Origin: Autumnicola sp041679265
GTDB lineage: Bacteria; Bacteroidota; Bacteroidia; Flavobacteriales; Flavobacteriaceae
DNA: 64,000 nucleotides
Direction of reading: 5' to 3'
Assembly: GCF_041679265.1 (NCBI RefSeq)
Contig: NZ_JBGFSM010000012.1
Span: 73,236-137,235 of the forward strand
Made by a program: the position numbers and the translations under genes. Below, one piece after another: positions 18,019 through 27,043 of this stretch (position 1 is its first letter; each line of letters opens with the position of its first letter). The notes under the pieces are model-generated. The model was given only the letters and a program-made list of their open reading frames with translations, was not told the DNA's origin and did no database searches.

Positions 18019-18870
18019 ATGCAGATTTTTAAAGAAAAAGAAGCTCTGAAAAGTACTCTGGAAGGTCTGCGATCTGACGGAAAAATTATTGGATTGGTTC
18101 CTACTATGGGCGCTTTACATGAAGGGCATTTCTCTCTTGTAAAAAGGGCCGCACTGGAGTGTGACCGGGTGGTGGTAAGCATCTTTGTTAACCCCACGCA
18201 ATTTGACAATCCTGAAGATTTAGAAAAATATCCGCGTACTCTGGAAAAAGACCTTGAGCTCCTGCAACAGGCAGAGGAAAATCTTATCGTTTTTGTCCCC
18301 ACTGCAAATGAATTGTATGGCCAGGCTGTAGTTTCAGAACATTTTAATTTTGGCGGGCTTGAGAAGGTAATGGAAGGCAGGTACAGAAACGGACATTTTG
18401 ACGGAGTGGGAACCGTTATTAAATTACTTTTTGAAACCATCAGGCCTCATAAAGCATTTTTTGGCGAAAAAGATTTTCAGCAATTACAAATCATCAGGAA
18501 ACTTTCTGAAAATTTGCAACTTCCCGTTGAAATTGTGGGCTGCCCCATTTTAAGAGAAGATTCCGGCCTTGCAAGGAGTTCCAGGAATGAGCGACTAAGT
18601 GAGCAGCATCGGGAAAAAGCAGCATTTATTTACCAGACTCTCCTAAAATCCAGGGAATTGTTTGGCACAAAAAGTGCAGAATACATCACCCAATGGGTAA
18701 AAGAGCAATTTAAAAACCATCCATTTTTGAAACTGGAATATTTTGAAATTGCCAATACAAAAACATTACAAACAATTAACCACAAAACCAAAGGAAATCA
18801 ATACAGAGCTTTTATCGCCGCTTATGCCGGTGATGTAAGACTTATTGATAATATGCCTTTAAATAATTGA
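18019..18870 (+). CDS. panC: Pantothenate synthetase (pantoate--beta-alanine ligase)
   Basis: Joins pantoate and beta-alanine with ATP to make pantothenate for CoA synthesis. The 283 residues carry the nucleotidyltransferase HIGH-type motif HEGH (34-37) in PTMGALHEGH, NPTQF (58-62), GEKD (149-152) and SSRNERLS (187-194). It is followed 9 bases later by panD, which supplies beta-alanine, so two consecutive steps are coexpressed. Confidence 0.96.
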   Translation: MQIFKEKEALKSTLEGLRSDGKIIGLVPTMGALHEGHFSLVKRAALECDRVVVSIFVNPTQFDNPEDLEKYPRTLEKDLELLQQAEENLIVFVPTANELYGQAVVSEHFNFGGLEKVMEGRYRNGHFDGVGTVIKLLFETIRPHKAFFGEKDFQQLQIIRKLSENLQLPVEIVGCPILREDSGLARSSRNERLSEQHREKAAFIYQTLLKSRELFGTKSAEYITQWVKEQFKNHPFLKLEYFEIANTKTLQTINHKTKGNQYRAFIAAYAGDVRLIDNMPLNN

Positions 18871-18879
18871 TTCTGCAAC

Positions 18880-19230
18880 ATGCAAGTTCACGTAGTAAAG
18901 TCTAAAATTCACAGGGTTAAAGTTACCGGCGCCGATTTAAATTATATAGGCAGCATTACCATTGATGAAGATCTTATGGAAGCTGCAAATATTATTGAGG
19001 GGGAAAAGGTACAAATTGTTAACAACAACAACGGGGAGAGACTGGAAACTTATGTTATTCCCGGCCCTCGCAATTCGGGAGAAATAACCTTAAACGGGGC
19101 TGCCGCAAGAAAAGTTGCTAAAGGCGATGTTTTAATTTTAATCGCTTACGCTATTATGGATTTTGAAGAAGCAAAAAAATTTAAACCTTCCCTGGTCTTC
19201 CCTAATGAAGAAACCAATCTTCTCAATTAA
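18880..19230 (+). CDS. panD: Aspartate 1-decarboxylase precursor
   Basis: Pyruvoyl enzyme making beta-alanine from aspartate. The 116-residue proenzyme has the self-cleavage site G24-S25 (YIGSITID), which yields the pyruvoyl group on S25, plus the conserved TYVIPGPRNSGEITLNGAAAR region. Length and spacing are as in the family. It lies between panC and the flippase-like membrane protein gene, all on the plus strand with short gaps. Confidence 0.96.
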   Translation: MQVHVVKSKIHRVKVTGADLNYIGSITIDEDLMEAANIIEGEKVQIVNNNNGERLETYVIPGPRNSGEITLNGAAARKVAKGDVLILIAYAIMDFEEAKKFKPSLVFPNEETNLLN

Positions 19231-19236
19231 TAGCTT

Positions 19237-20202
19237 TTGAAGAAGAGAGCCACTAAAATTTTGAAGATCATTCTCCCGCTTGCTCTTGGGATTTTTTTTA
19301 TTTGGTTTTCTATTCAAAATGCCACCCCGCAGGAAAGGCAGGAATTGCTTCATAATATCCTGAAGGCAAACCCAATGTGGATCCTTATTTCCTTAGCCTT
19401 TGGCACCCTTTCCCATTTGTCTCGTGCCTACCGCTGGAAATTCCTGTTAGACCCCCTGGGCTATCGCCCAGAATTACGTAATAGCTTTATGGCTGTAATG
19501 GTGGGTTATCTGGCCAACCTTGGTATTCCCCGTTCCGGAGAAATGCTGCGCGCCGCCACCCTTTCTTCTTACGAAAAAGTGCCTTTTGAGAAAGGCTTTG
19601 GCACCATTATCTCAGAAAGAATTGCAGACCTTATTGTCCTGCTTGCTATCGTATTGTGCTCCCTTGCTTTTCAAACAAAAATTTTGGTATCGTTTTTTGA
19701 AGCCAATAATATAAATCCGGTATTGAGCATTGGAATCTTAATGTTGTTAGTTAGCCTTGGGGTTTTGGTGCTACAGTTTATTAAAAAATCTGAATGGAAG
19801 ATTGCGCTTAAATTAAGGGAAATGGCAAAGGGATTACTGGATGGAATGCGAAGCATATTAAAAATGAAAAAAAAGTGGGCTTTTATCTTTCATACCATTT
19901 TTATCTGGGCAATGTACGTTCTTATGTTTTATGTGATTACCTTTACCGTTCCTGAAACTGCTCATGCAGGAGTTGGAGCCATAATGGCTGCTTTTGTAGT
20001 AGGCTCTTTTGCCATCTCTGCCACCAACGGGGGAATTGGCGTATATCCCGTTGCAATTGGTGCCATTCTCACCTTCTACGGAATTTCAAGACAAAGCGGA
20101 GAAGCCTTCGGCTGGATAGTGTGGGGAACACAAACCCTGCTGGTATTGGTTTTAGGTGCTTTATCCTTCCTCTTTTTACCACTTTTAAACCAAAAGAAAT
20201 AA
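19237..20202 (+). CDS. Lysylphosphatidylglycerol synthase TM-region (UPF0104) family protein
   Basis: Integral membrane protein of 321 residues with about eight helices, of the family that contains the flippase half of MprF and YbhN. Visible marks include SHLSRAYRWKFLLDPLGY and GNLGIPRSGE-like text (ANLGIPRSGEMLRA) near residues 90-105, and NGGIGVYPVAIGAIL near 265-280. There is no catalytic aminoacyl-transferase domain. The start is a TTG at 19237, 6 bases after panD; the next in-frame ATG would remove the first helix. Substrate unknown. Confidence 0.8.
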   Translation: MKKRATKILKIILPLALGIFFIWFSIQNATPQERQELLHNILKANPMWILISLAFGTLSHLSRAYRWKFLLDPLGYRPELRNSFMAVMVGYLANLGIPRSGEMLRAATLSSYEKVPFEKGFGTIISERIADLIVLLAIVLCSLAFQTKILVSFFEANNINPVLSIGILMLLVSLGVLVLQFIKKSEWKIALKLREMAKGLLDGMRSILKMKKKWAFIFHTIFIWAMYVLMFYVITFTVPETAHAGVGAIMAAFVVGSFAISATNGGIGVYPVAIGAILTFYGISRQSGEAFGWIVWGTQTLLVLVLGALSFLFLPLLNQKK

Positions 20203-20241
20203 ATACCTATATTGTGCGGGTAAATCTATCTACCTACACCT

Positions 20242-21390
20242 ATGATAAAAAAACTACTGTTCGCGGCGGTATTGATGTGCCATGTACTCAGCTCTGCCCA
20301 GGTTATTTATGAAAAGATCCCCTCTACAAAACTACAGGAAGAAAGAGAAATAAAAATCCAGCTTCCAAGAAATTACGAGGAAAATACAGAAAAAAGATAT
20401 CCCGTGGCAATTGTGCTGGACGGCGATTATTTATTTGAACCCGTTGCCGGGATGGTGGATTATTACTCCTATTGGGAGGAGATCCCCGAAATGATTGTGG
20501 TGGGCATTAACCAGGATGGCACCCGCCAGGAAGATACCGCTTATGATGAAAACAGGTACCTGCCCGCAAAACAGGGCGCGGCCTTTTTTGAATTCCTGGG
20601 GATGGAGCTTCTTAAAAGCATAGATGAAAAATACCGTACCAATACCTTTAGAATTATTATAGGGCATGATTTTACCTCTAATTTTATAAACTATTACCTG
20701 CTCAAGCCTGATCCCGTTTTTAAAGCTTACATAAATTTAAGTCCTGACTTTGCTCCTGAAATGGCACAAAGAATCACCAATGCCCTCAATACGGCAGAAT
20801 CAAAAAAATGGTTCTATCTCGCCACAGGAAGCGAGGATATCACTGATTTACAGGAAAATATCCTTTCCCTGAACAATTCTTTACAAAACCTGGATAATAA
20901 AAGGGTTTCCTATAAATTTGATAATTTTGAAGGTGCCACTCATTATTCGCTGGTAGGCAAAGCCATTCCTTCAGCCATAGAAAGTATTTTTACTGTATTC
21001 CGACCCATTTCAAAAAAGGATTATAACGAAGTACTCCTGCAAACTTCGGTTTCTCCTACAGCATACCTGGAAGAGAAGTATGAATCTATTAATGATCTCT
21101 TCGGAATAGAAAAAAAGATCAGGCTAAATGATTTTATGGCGGTGCACCAGGCGATCGAAAAAACCAGACGCTGGGACGAATATAAGGAGCTTAGCAAACT
21201 TGCCGCAGACAGTTTTCCCGGCACTATGCTGGCCACTTATTTTGAAGCCCGGTATGAAGAAGAAACAGGAAATCCAAAAAAAGCGATGCGTACCTATCAA
21301 AATGCATACGGGCAGAAAAAAATTGCTTTTTTAACGGTGGATTATATGTTGGAAAAAGCCAACGCAATTAAAAGGGATTTCGGTTATTAG
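20242..21390 (+). CDS. Alpha/beta-hydrolase-fold (esterase-like) protein lacking the nucleophile serine
   Basis: Exported protein of 382 residues with a signal peptide (residues 1-19, LSSAQ) and an esterase-D-type (PF00756-like) fold: VAIVLDGDYLF near 55-65, MIVVGINQDGTRQED near 84-98, and the histidine region GATHYSLVGKAIP near 235. The nucleophile elbow, normally GHSxGG, reads GHDFTSNF at 141-148, with Asp143 in place of the serine. The C-terminal ~110 residues look TPR-like. A non-catalytic or binding role is therefore likely. No operon partners are obvious; radA follows after 111 bases. Confidence 0.7.
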   Translation: MIKKLLFAAVLMCHVLSSAQVIYEKIPSTKLQEEREIKIQLPRNYEENTEKRYPVAIVLDGDYLFEPVAGMVDYYSYWEEIPEMIVVGINQDGTRQEDTAYDENRYLPAKQGAAFFEFLGMELLKSIDEKYRTNTFRIIIGHDFTSNFINYYLLKPDPVFKAYINLSPDFAPEMAQRITNALNTAESKKWFYLATGSEDITDLQENILSLNNSLQNLDNKRVSYKFDNFEGATHYSLVGKAIPSAIESIFTVFRPISKKDYNEVLLQTSVSPTAYLEEKYESINDLFGIEKKIRLNDFMAVHQAIEKTRRWDEYKELSKLAADSFPGTMLATYFEARYEEETGNPKKAMRTYQNAYGQKKIAFLTVDYMLEKANAIKRDFGY

Positions 21391-21501
21391 CGGCAAAAAC
21401 TCTTCGGGGTAAGTCCTGAGGTATTAATAAGCAATACATTTTAAATCAAGACAGCCTTGAGGCCTCTAAATCTCGATTATCGAGTAAAATGAAGTTGAAA
21501 A

Positions 21502-22866
21502 ATGGCAAAAGTCAAAACTACTTTTTATTGCCAGAATTGTGGCGCACAATATTCAAAATGGCAGGGAAGATGTACTTCCTGCGGGGAGTGGAACACTATT
21601 GTAGAAGAAGTTGTTCAAAAGCCGGATCCAAAAGACTGGAAATCCCCCGCGGCCAAAGAAGCCAAAAGGATCGCCAAACCTTTAAAAATTGCCGAAATTG
21701 AGAATGCCCCTCAAAACAGGTGGAAAACCGGAAATAATGAGCTGGACCGGGTTTTGGGCGGCGGACTGGTTCCCGGCTCCCTCACCCTGCTTGGTGGCGA
21801 ACCGGGAATTGGCAAAAGTACCTTGTTGCTTCAGATTTCCCTTCAGTTTAAATTTAAAGTGCTTTACGTTTCGGGGGAAGAAAGCCAGCAGCAAATTAAA
21901 ATGCGGGCAGAGCGTATAGACCCAAATCCGGCAAACTGCTATATCCTTACAGAAACAAAAACGCAGAACATTTTTCGGCAGATCGAAGCCATTTCCCCGG
22001 AAATGGTCATTATTGACTCTATTCAGACTTTACATAGTGATTATATTGAAAGTTCCCCGGGGAGTATTTCCCAAATACGGGAATGTACTGCGGAACTTAT
22101 AAAATTTGCCAAGGAAAGTGCTGTACCGGTGATCCTTATTGGCCATATTACCAAAGAAGGAAGCATAGCCGGGCCCAAAGTGCTTGAACATATGGTGGAT
22201 ACCGTCCTGCAGTTTGAAGGAGACCGCAACCACGTTTACCGTATTCTGCGTGCCCATAAAAACCGTTTTGGCTCCACACACGAACTGGGAATTTACGAAA
22301 TGCAGGGCAGCGGACTGCGGGAGGTAAGCAACCCCTCTGAAATCCTCATTTCCAAAAATGATGAAGATTTAAGCGGTACTGCCATCGCGGCCACCCTGGA
22401 AGGCATGCGCCCGCTCATGATAGAAATCCAGGCCCTGGTAAGCACTGCCGTTTACGGTACTCCGCAACGATCTACCACGGGATACAATGCAAAAAGGCTG
22501 AATATGATCCTGGCGGTGCTGGAAAAAAGAGCAGGGTTTAAACTTGGAGCAAAAGATGTTTTCCTGAACATCACCGGTGGAATTTCGGTAGATGATCCCG
22601 CGATAGACCTTGCCGTAGTCGCGGCCATTCTAAGCTCCAATGAAGATATTCCCGTACCAAAAGATGTGTGTTTTGCTGCTGAAGTTGGGTTGGCAGGAGA
22701 AATACGTCCCGTCACCCGTGTTGAGCAAAGGATTATTGAAGCCGAAAAACTAGGTTTTGCCACCATTTTAATTTCGAAACAAAGTAAAGTCCCAAATAAA
22801 AATTATAAGATAAATATTATTAAATTAGCTAAAATTGAAGACGTTGTGAGCCATCTTTTTGGGTAA
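21502..22866 (+). CDS. radA: DNA repair protein RadA
   Basis: Branch-migration helicase that processes recombination intermediates. The 454 residues contain an N-terminal C4 zinc finger (C10, C13, C24, C27), a RecA-like domain with Walker A GGEPGIGKST (98-107), the RadA signature KNRFG (253-257), and a C-terminal Lon-like domain from about residue 290 (GGISVDDPAIDLAVVAAILS). The domain order and length are standard. No close functional partner adjoins. Confidence 0.96.
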   Translation: MAKVKTTFYCQNCGAQYSKWQGRCTSCGEWNTIVEEVVQKPDPKDWKSPAAKEAKRIAKPLKIAEIENAPQNRWKTGNNELDRVLGGGLVPGSLTLLGGEPGIGKSTLLLQISLQFKFKVLYVSGEESQQQIKMRAERIDPNPANCYILTETKTQNIFRQIEAISPEMVIIDSIQTLHSDYIESSPGSISQIRECTAELIKFAKESAVPVILIGHITKEGSIAGPKVLEHMVDTVLQFEGDRNHVYRILRAHKNRFGSTHELGIYEMQGSGLREVSNPSEILISKNDEDLSGTAIAATLEGMRPLMIEIQALVSTAVYGTPQRSTTGYNAKRLNMILAVLEKRAGFKLGAKDVFLNITGGISVDDPAIDLAVVAAILSSNEDIPVPKDVCFAAEVGLAGEIRPVTRVEQRIIEAEKLGFATILISKQSKVPNKNYKINIIKLAKIEDVVSHLFG

Positions 22867-22910
22867 TCTGGCACAGTTCGTGCTTATAATGTACTGAAAA
22901 AGAAAAACAT

Positions 22911-24044
22911 ATGCAATATTGGAGAGTTCTGGGAGTTTTAGTGGTATTTCTAGTTACAGGCTGCTCCCAGCTGAATAAAGCTTCAGATTATATTACCAAT
23001 CCATCGGCCAAAGCCATTTACAAAAGGGATCTAAATGTTTCAGATACCCTGTTCAGCCTTTGGGAAAATCAGGTAGAGCTCGCACTTAACGATAGTGTAC
23101 AGGTAGAGGTTCCTTACGCGGAAAAAGGGGTTTTTCTGCCCCGTACTTTCCCGGTTTATTCCTATGAAATTGGTCTTTCCCCTGGAGAACTTTTTACCTT
23201 CGAGGTAAAAACAGATTCTATTAAAGACCTGGTTTTTATTGATATTTATAGAAAAGCCGGGGATAGCCTTTCCCGCTATATCAAGGTGGAAAGTGCAGAC
23301 TTTGGAAAAAAAGCAATACATTTTGAAGCTCCATCAAAAGGAGAATATAAAGTAGTTCTGCAACCAGCCATCGAAGCAAACTCTGCATTTTTGCTAAAAA
23401 TGATTAAAACCCCGGTTTATCTTTTCCCTGTTGCCTCTGGCAGCAATTCTTCCATACAGAGTTTCTGGGGAGATCAAAGGGATGGCGGTGCACGCAGCCA
23501 TGAAGGAATAGATATTTTTGCAAAACGGGGGACACCCGTGCTGGCAGCTACTTCAGGAAGGGTTACCTATACCGGTGAAAAAGGGCTTGGCGGCAAACAG
23601 GTCTGGCTAAGGGACAGCCGCAGACGCCAATCGCTTTATTACGCCCATTTAGACAGTATAAAACCTTTAGCGGCAACTGTAAATGCAGGGGACACGCTGG
23701 GGTTTGTTGGCAATACAGGAAATGCGCGAACTACTCCCCCACATCTTCATTTTGGGATTTACCGAAATTTTGAGGGTGCTATCAATCCTATGAACTATGT
23801 ATTTCAGCCAAAAAAATTAGAGGAAGACGAATTCCTTACTTCTGCCATTCCGCATAAAACACTTACCAAAGCAGTGCAGGCAAATTTGCGCAATAAGCCT
23901 ACCACCTCAAATTCTAGGATTATTGGCTCCTCCAAAGCCAGCGATACGCTCCAGATTTTGGGTAAATCAGAGGACTGGTACCACGTAAGGACATCGCAAA
24001 AAAAGGCTTCTTTTATACATCAAAGCCTGGTAACACCAATTTAA
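22911..24044 (+). CDS. M23 peptidase lipoprotein with C-terminal SH3 domain
   Basis: Envelope peptidoglycan hydrolase, 377 residues. The lipobox VTGC places the lipidated cysteine at C18. The LytM/M23 zinc ligands are present: H197 and D201 in SHEGIDIFAK and H278/H280 in PHLHFG, with H246 in YYAHLDS. An SH3-like segment covers about 318-377 (VQANLRNKPTTSNSRIIG). The first ~160 residues are a beta-rich region without assignment. It converges with the aldo/keto reductase gene, the stop codons being only 1 base apart. Confidence 0.9.
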   Translation: MQYWRVLGVLVVFLVTGCSQLNKASDYITNPSAKAIYKRDLNVSDTLFSLWENQVELALNDSVQVEVPYAEKGVFLPRTFPVYSYEIGLSPGELFTFEVKTDSIKDLVFIDIYRKAGDSLSRYIKVESADFGKKAIHFEAPSKGEYKVVLQPAIEANSAFLLKMIKTPVYLFPVASGSNSSIQSFWGDQRDGGARSHEGIDIFAKRGTPVLAATSGRVTYTGEKGLGGKQVWLRDSRRRQSLYYAHLDSIKPLAATVNAGDTLGFVGNTGNARTTPPHLHFGIYRNFEGAINPMNYVFQPKKLEEDEFLTSAIPHKTLTKAVQANLRNKPTTSNSRIIGSSKASDTLQILGKSEDWYHVRTSQKKASFIHQSLVTPI

Positions 24045-24045
24045 T

Positions 24046-25080
24046 TTATGGCGCAGGATTGGGAATTGCCTCCTGCACTTCATCAATTTCCCTTAGAATT
24101 TCTTCGGAAAGTTCTATGTTGATGCTTTCGATATTTTCAGAGAGCTGCTCCATAGTGGTTGCTCCAATAATATTACTGGTTACAAATGGCTGCTGATTTA
24201 CAAAAGCCAATGCAAGGTGCGTAAGGCTAATGTCGTACTTTACTGCAATTTCCTTATAAGCCCTGGTCGCTTGAACTGCCTGTTCTCCTGAATATCTTCT
24301 ATACTGCGGAAAAAGACCCAGCCTTGAATTCTCCTTAATTCCGTTGAGATGTTTACCCGTTAAAGTTCCCATTCCCAACGGCGAATAAGGCAAGAGCCCC
24401 ACATTTTCCCGATGAAGAATTTCTGTAAGCCCAATTTCATCCTTACGATTTAAAAGGTTGTAAGGATTTTGCACAGTCACCACTCGTGGAAGATCATTTT
24501 TCCCACTTTCTTCGAGAAATCGCATAAGACCATAGGCAGTTTCATTAGAAAGCCCGATATGGCGAATTTTTCCTGCTTTTACCATTTCTTCCAGGTGTTG
24601 CAGTACTTCTTTAAAATTATCTTCCCATTCCTCTTCCTCGTGTTGGTAACCTCTTTTCCCAAAAAAGTTGGTTTGCCGCTCCGGCCAATGTAGCTGATAA
24701 AGATCCAAATAATCGGTTTGCAGGCGCTTTAAACTTTTATCAAGCGCATCCTGGATCGCTTCCTTATGATAGCCAAGATTTGGCCTAATATGCGATACCA
24801 TTTCTGCAGGTCCGGCTACTTTTGAAGCCAATACAATCTCTTCCCTCTTCCCGGTTTTCTTCAACCAGGTCCCTATTATTTCCTCTGTTCTTCCCTGGGT
24901 TTTAGCATTGGCGGGAACAGGATACATCTCTGCGGCATCAAGGAAGTTTATTCCCCTTTCCAGCGCATATTCTATTTGTGCATGCCCTTCAGCCTCGGTG
25001 TTCTGCTCTCCCCAGGTCATGGTGCCCAGGCAGATTTTACTCACTTTTATATCTGTAGTTGGTATTTTTGTATATTTCAT
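24046..25080 (-). CDS. Aldo/keto reductase, Tas-like
   Basis: NADP(H)-dependent oxidoreductase of 344 residues, closest in layout to E. coli Tas (AKR11/12-type). The catalytic tetrad is visible: D48 and Y53 in FLDAAEMYPV, K87 in ASKVAG and H131 in YQLHWPERQ. The KTQGRTEEIIGTWLK and GLLPYSPLGMGTLTGK stretches are typical. It is a lone gene ahead of the OmpA-like gene's terminator. Physiological substrate cannot be deduced. Confidence 0.9.
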   Translation of the reverse strand: MKYTKIPTTDIKVSKICLGTMTWGEQNTEAEGHAQIEYALERGINFLDAAEMYPVPANAKTQGRTEEIIGTWLKKTGKREEIVLASKVAGPAEMVSHIRPNLGYHKEAIQDALDKSLKRLQTDYLDLYQLHWPERQTNFFGKRGYQHEEEEWEDNFKEVLQHLEEMVKAGKIRHIGLSNETAYGLMRFLEESGKNDLPRVVTVQNPYNLLNRKDEIGLTEILHRENVGLLPYSPLGMGTLTGKHLNGIKENSRLGLFPQYRRYSGEQAVQATRAYKEIAVKYDISLTHLALAFVNQQPFVTSNIIGATTMEQLSENIESINIELSEEILREIDEVQEAIPNPAP

Positions 25081-25179
25081 GTGGTGCTTTTTTTTCTGAA
25101 AACTTTCCGGGTCATTTATTACACTTCATAAAGTTTCTCAACTTTAAATTAATCCGGCTCCGCTATTTTCAAAATGAAA

Positions 25180-25206
25180 CCTACAAGGTTTTGAAAACCT
25201 TGCAGG
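25180..25206 (-). terminator. Terminator-like hairpin after the OmpA-like gene
   Basis: Long inverted repeat with arms CCTGCAAGGTTTT and AAAACCTTGTAGG on the minus strand, 22 bases beyond the stop of the OmpA-like gene, followed by a modest T-rich tail. Hairpins of this AACCTTG-type sequence are frequent between flavobacterial genes. Confidence 0.6.
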
Positions 25207-25227
25207 ATAGCCTCTTTAAATTTATTA

Positions 25228-26202
25228 CTATTCAGTTTCGTTCAAAAGCTTGGTAATCTCATCCAGTTTAGGAGTGAGAATCACTTCAATTCTTCTGTTT
25301 TTTGCCCTGCCTTCGGCAGTTTCGTTTGTAGCGACGGGGGCATATTCTCCTCTTCCCGCAGCAGTGAGGTTTTGAGGGTCTATACTATTATTTTCTTTTA
25401 AAATCTGCACAATTGCTGTTGCCCTTTTGGTTGATAAATCCCAGTTATCTTTTAAAGGGCCGCTGCCACCGTAAGGCACATTATCGGTATGTCCTTCAAT
25501 TAGCACGGCAATATCTGGGTTTTGGGCCAGTACCTGCCCCAGCTGCTGCACGGCTTTCCTACCTTCGGCATTCACCGCCCAGCTACCGGAATCGAAAAGC
25601 AGTTTGTTTTCCATAGAAACATAAACCTTCCCATTACGCTGCTCTACGGTAAGGCCTTTCCCTTCAAAATTAGTAAGCGCTTTCGAAATTGCATCTTTCA
25701 GCGCGTTCATCTTAGCATCTTTTGCCGCGATAAGAGCTTCCAGCTCATCCACCCGCCTGGAGCGGGCCTGTAAATCCTTCTGAAGTTTTTCAAGACGAAT
25801 TTGCTCAGCCGCCAGTGCACTTTCCTTCTCCTCCAGCTGCGCGAGCAGCTCCCGGTTTTGGCGGGAATTTTCTGCAATGGCCGCAGAACTGTTTTGCTCC
25901 AGGGCATCATAAGAATTTTTCAAATTTTCATATTTGGAAGTAAGGCCGGAAAGTTTTTCGGCTAAATTTTCACGCTCAGCAGAAAGTTGTTCATATTCTT
26001 TCTGAAGACTTTCATACTCTGCCTGCATTTTTTCATAATCTCTTATCTGCGCTGCCATTTCCCTATTTTCACGGGTAAGTTCAGCATGCTTGCTTTCCAG
26101 TTCGTCATAAACTTTGGAAGATACACAAGACTGTAACGTTAAAGTTAGCGTTGCTAATAGAAAGAAGGATTTTTTAACCATCATTTTAAATATTTTATTC
26201 AA
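25228..26202 (-). CDS. OmpA-family lipoprotein with coiled-coil stalk
   Basis: Outer-membrane lipoprotein of 324 residues. The lipobox LQSC gives C26. Residues about 32-185 are a long coiled coil rich in Glu, Ala and Leu. The C-terminal OmpA-like peptidoglycan-binding domain spans about 200-320, with IEGHTDNVPYGG, NWDLSTKRATAIVQIL and GRAKNRRIEVIL. It probably tethers the outer membrane to peptidoglycan. The start overlaps the xth stop by 8 bases; a second ATG at 26184 would avoid the overlap and still keep a signal peptide. Confidence 0.88.
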   Translation of the reverse strand: MNKIFKMMVKKSFFLLATLTLTLQSCVSSKVYDELESKHAELTRENREMAAQIRDYEKMQAEYESLQKEYEQLSAERENLAEKLSGLTSKYENLKNSYDALEQNSSAAIAENSRQNRELLAQLEEKESALAAEQIRLEKLQKDLQARSRRVDELEALIAAKDAKMNALKDAISKALTNFEGKGLTVEQRNGKVYVSMENKLLFDSGSWAVNAEGRKAVQQLGQVLAQNPDIAVLIEGHTDNVPYGGSGPLKDNWDLSTKRATAIVQILKENNSIDPQNLTAAGRGEYAPVATNETAEGRAKNRRIEVILTPKLDEITKLLNETE

Positions 26203-26956
26203 GTTCTAGTAACACCGGGCAATGATCACTATGATACGCCTCGGGTAAGATAACGGCCCGTTTCATTTTTTCCTGCAATGGTTTGGAGACCAAGTTATAA
26301 TCTATGCGCCATCCTTTATTATTGTTACGTGCGTTTGCCCTATAACTCCACCAGGAATAATGATGTGGTTCCTCATTAAAATGCCTGAAGGAATCCACAA
26401 AACCGCTTTCCATAAAATTGCCAATCCATTCCCGCTCTACAGGCAAAAATCCAGAAACATTCTTAAGCCGCACAGGATCATGGATATCTATAGCCTGGTG
26501 GCAAATATTATAATCTCCGCAAATAACCAGGTTTGGGATTTCTACTTTAAGATCATCAATATATTGCTGAAAATCGGCCATATATTGCAGTTTATGCTCG
26601 AGCCTGTTGATATTGGTTGCTGAAGGAAGGTAAAGGCTCATCACCGAAAAATCCTTAAAATCTGCCCTGATGTTCCTGCCTTCGTGATCCATGTATTCAA
26701 TCCCGGTGCCGTAAGCTACGTTTTGGGGTTCAATTTTGCTCAAAATCGCCACTCCGCTGTAACCTTTCTTAGTAGCGGGATACCAGTAATGATATGGATA
26801 ACCTGCTTCTTCAAATTCTTCAAGATTAAGCTGTTCCGGCTGCGCCTTTATTTCCTGCAGGCATACCACATCTGGATTTGCCTGTTGCAGCCATTCTAAA
26901 AAACCTTTTCTTACCGCGGCACGAATGCCATTTACGTTATAAGAAATTATCTTCAT
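26195..26956 (-). CDS. xth: Exodeoxyribonuclease III
   Basis: AP endonuclease and 3'-5' exonuclease for base-excision repair, 253 residues. Family residues are visible: N7 in SYNVNG, E35 in VVCLQEIKA, the GDYNICH segment with the catalytic Asp/Asn pair, and D244/H245 in SDHCPV at the C-terminus. Full length. It is cotranscribed with the OmpA-like gene downstream. Confidence 0.95.
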   Translation of the reverse strand: MKIISYNVNGIRAAVRKGFLEWLQQANPDVVCLQEIKAQPEQLNLEEFEEAGYPYHYWYPATKKGYSGVAILSKIEPQNVAYGTGIEYMDHEGRNIRADFKDFSVMSLYLPSATNINRLEHKLQYMADFQQYIDDLKVEIPNLVICGDYNICHQAIDIHDPVRLKNVSGFLPVEREWIGNFMESGFVDSFRHFNEEPHHYSWWSYRANARNNNKGWRIDYNLVSKPLQEKMKRAVILPEAYHSDHCPVLLELE

Positions 26957-27043
26957 TTAGTAATTTTTGTGCAAAATTAAAGCTCTCCCGAAGAAATACC
27001 AATTTCAGGAGAAAAGCTTATTTTTTTGATTTTACCAGAAGTT

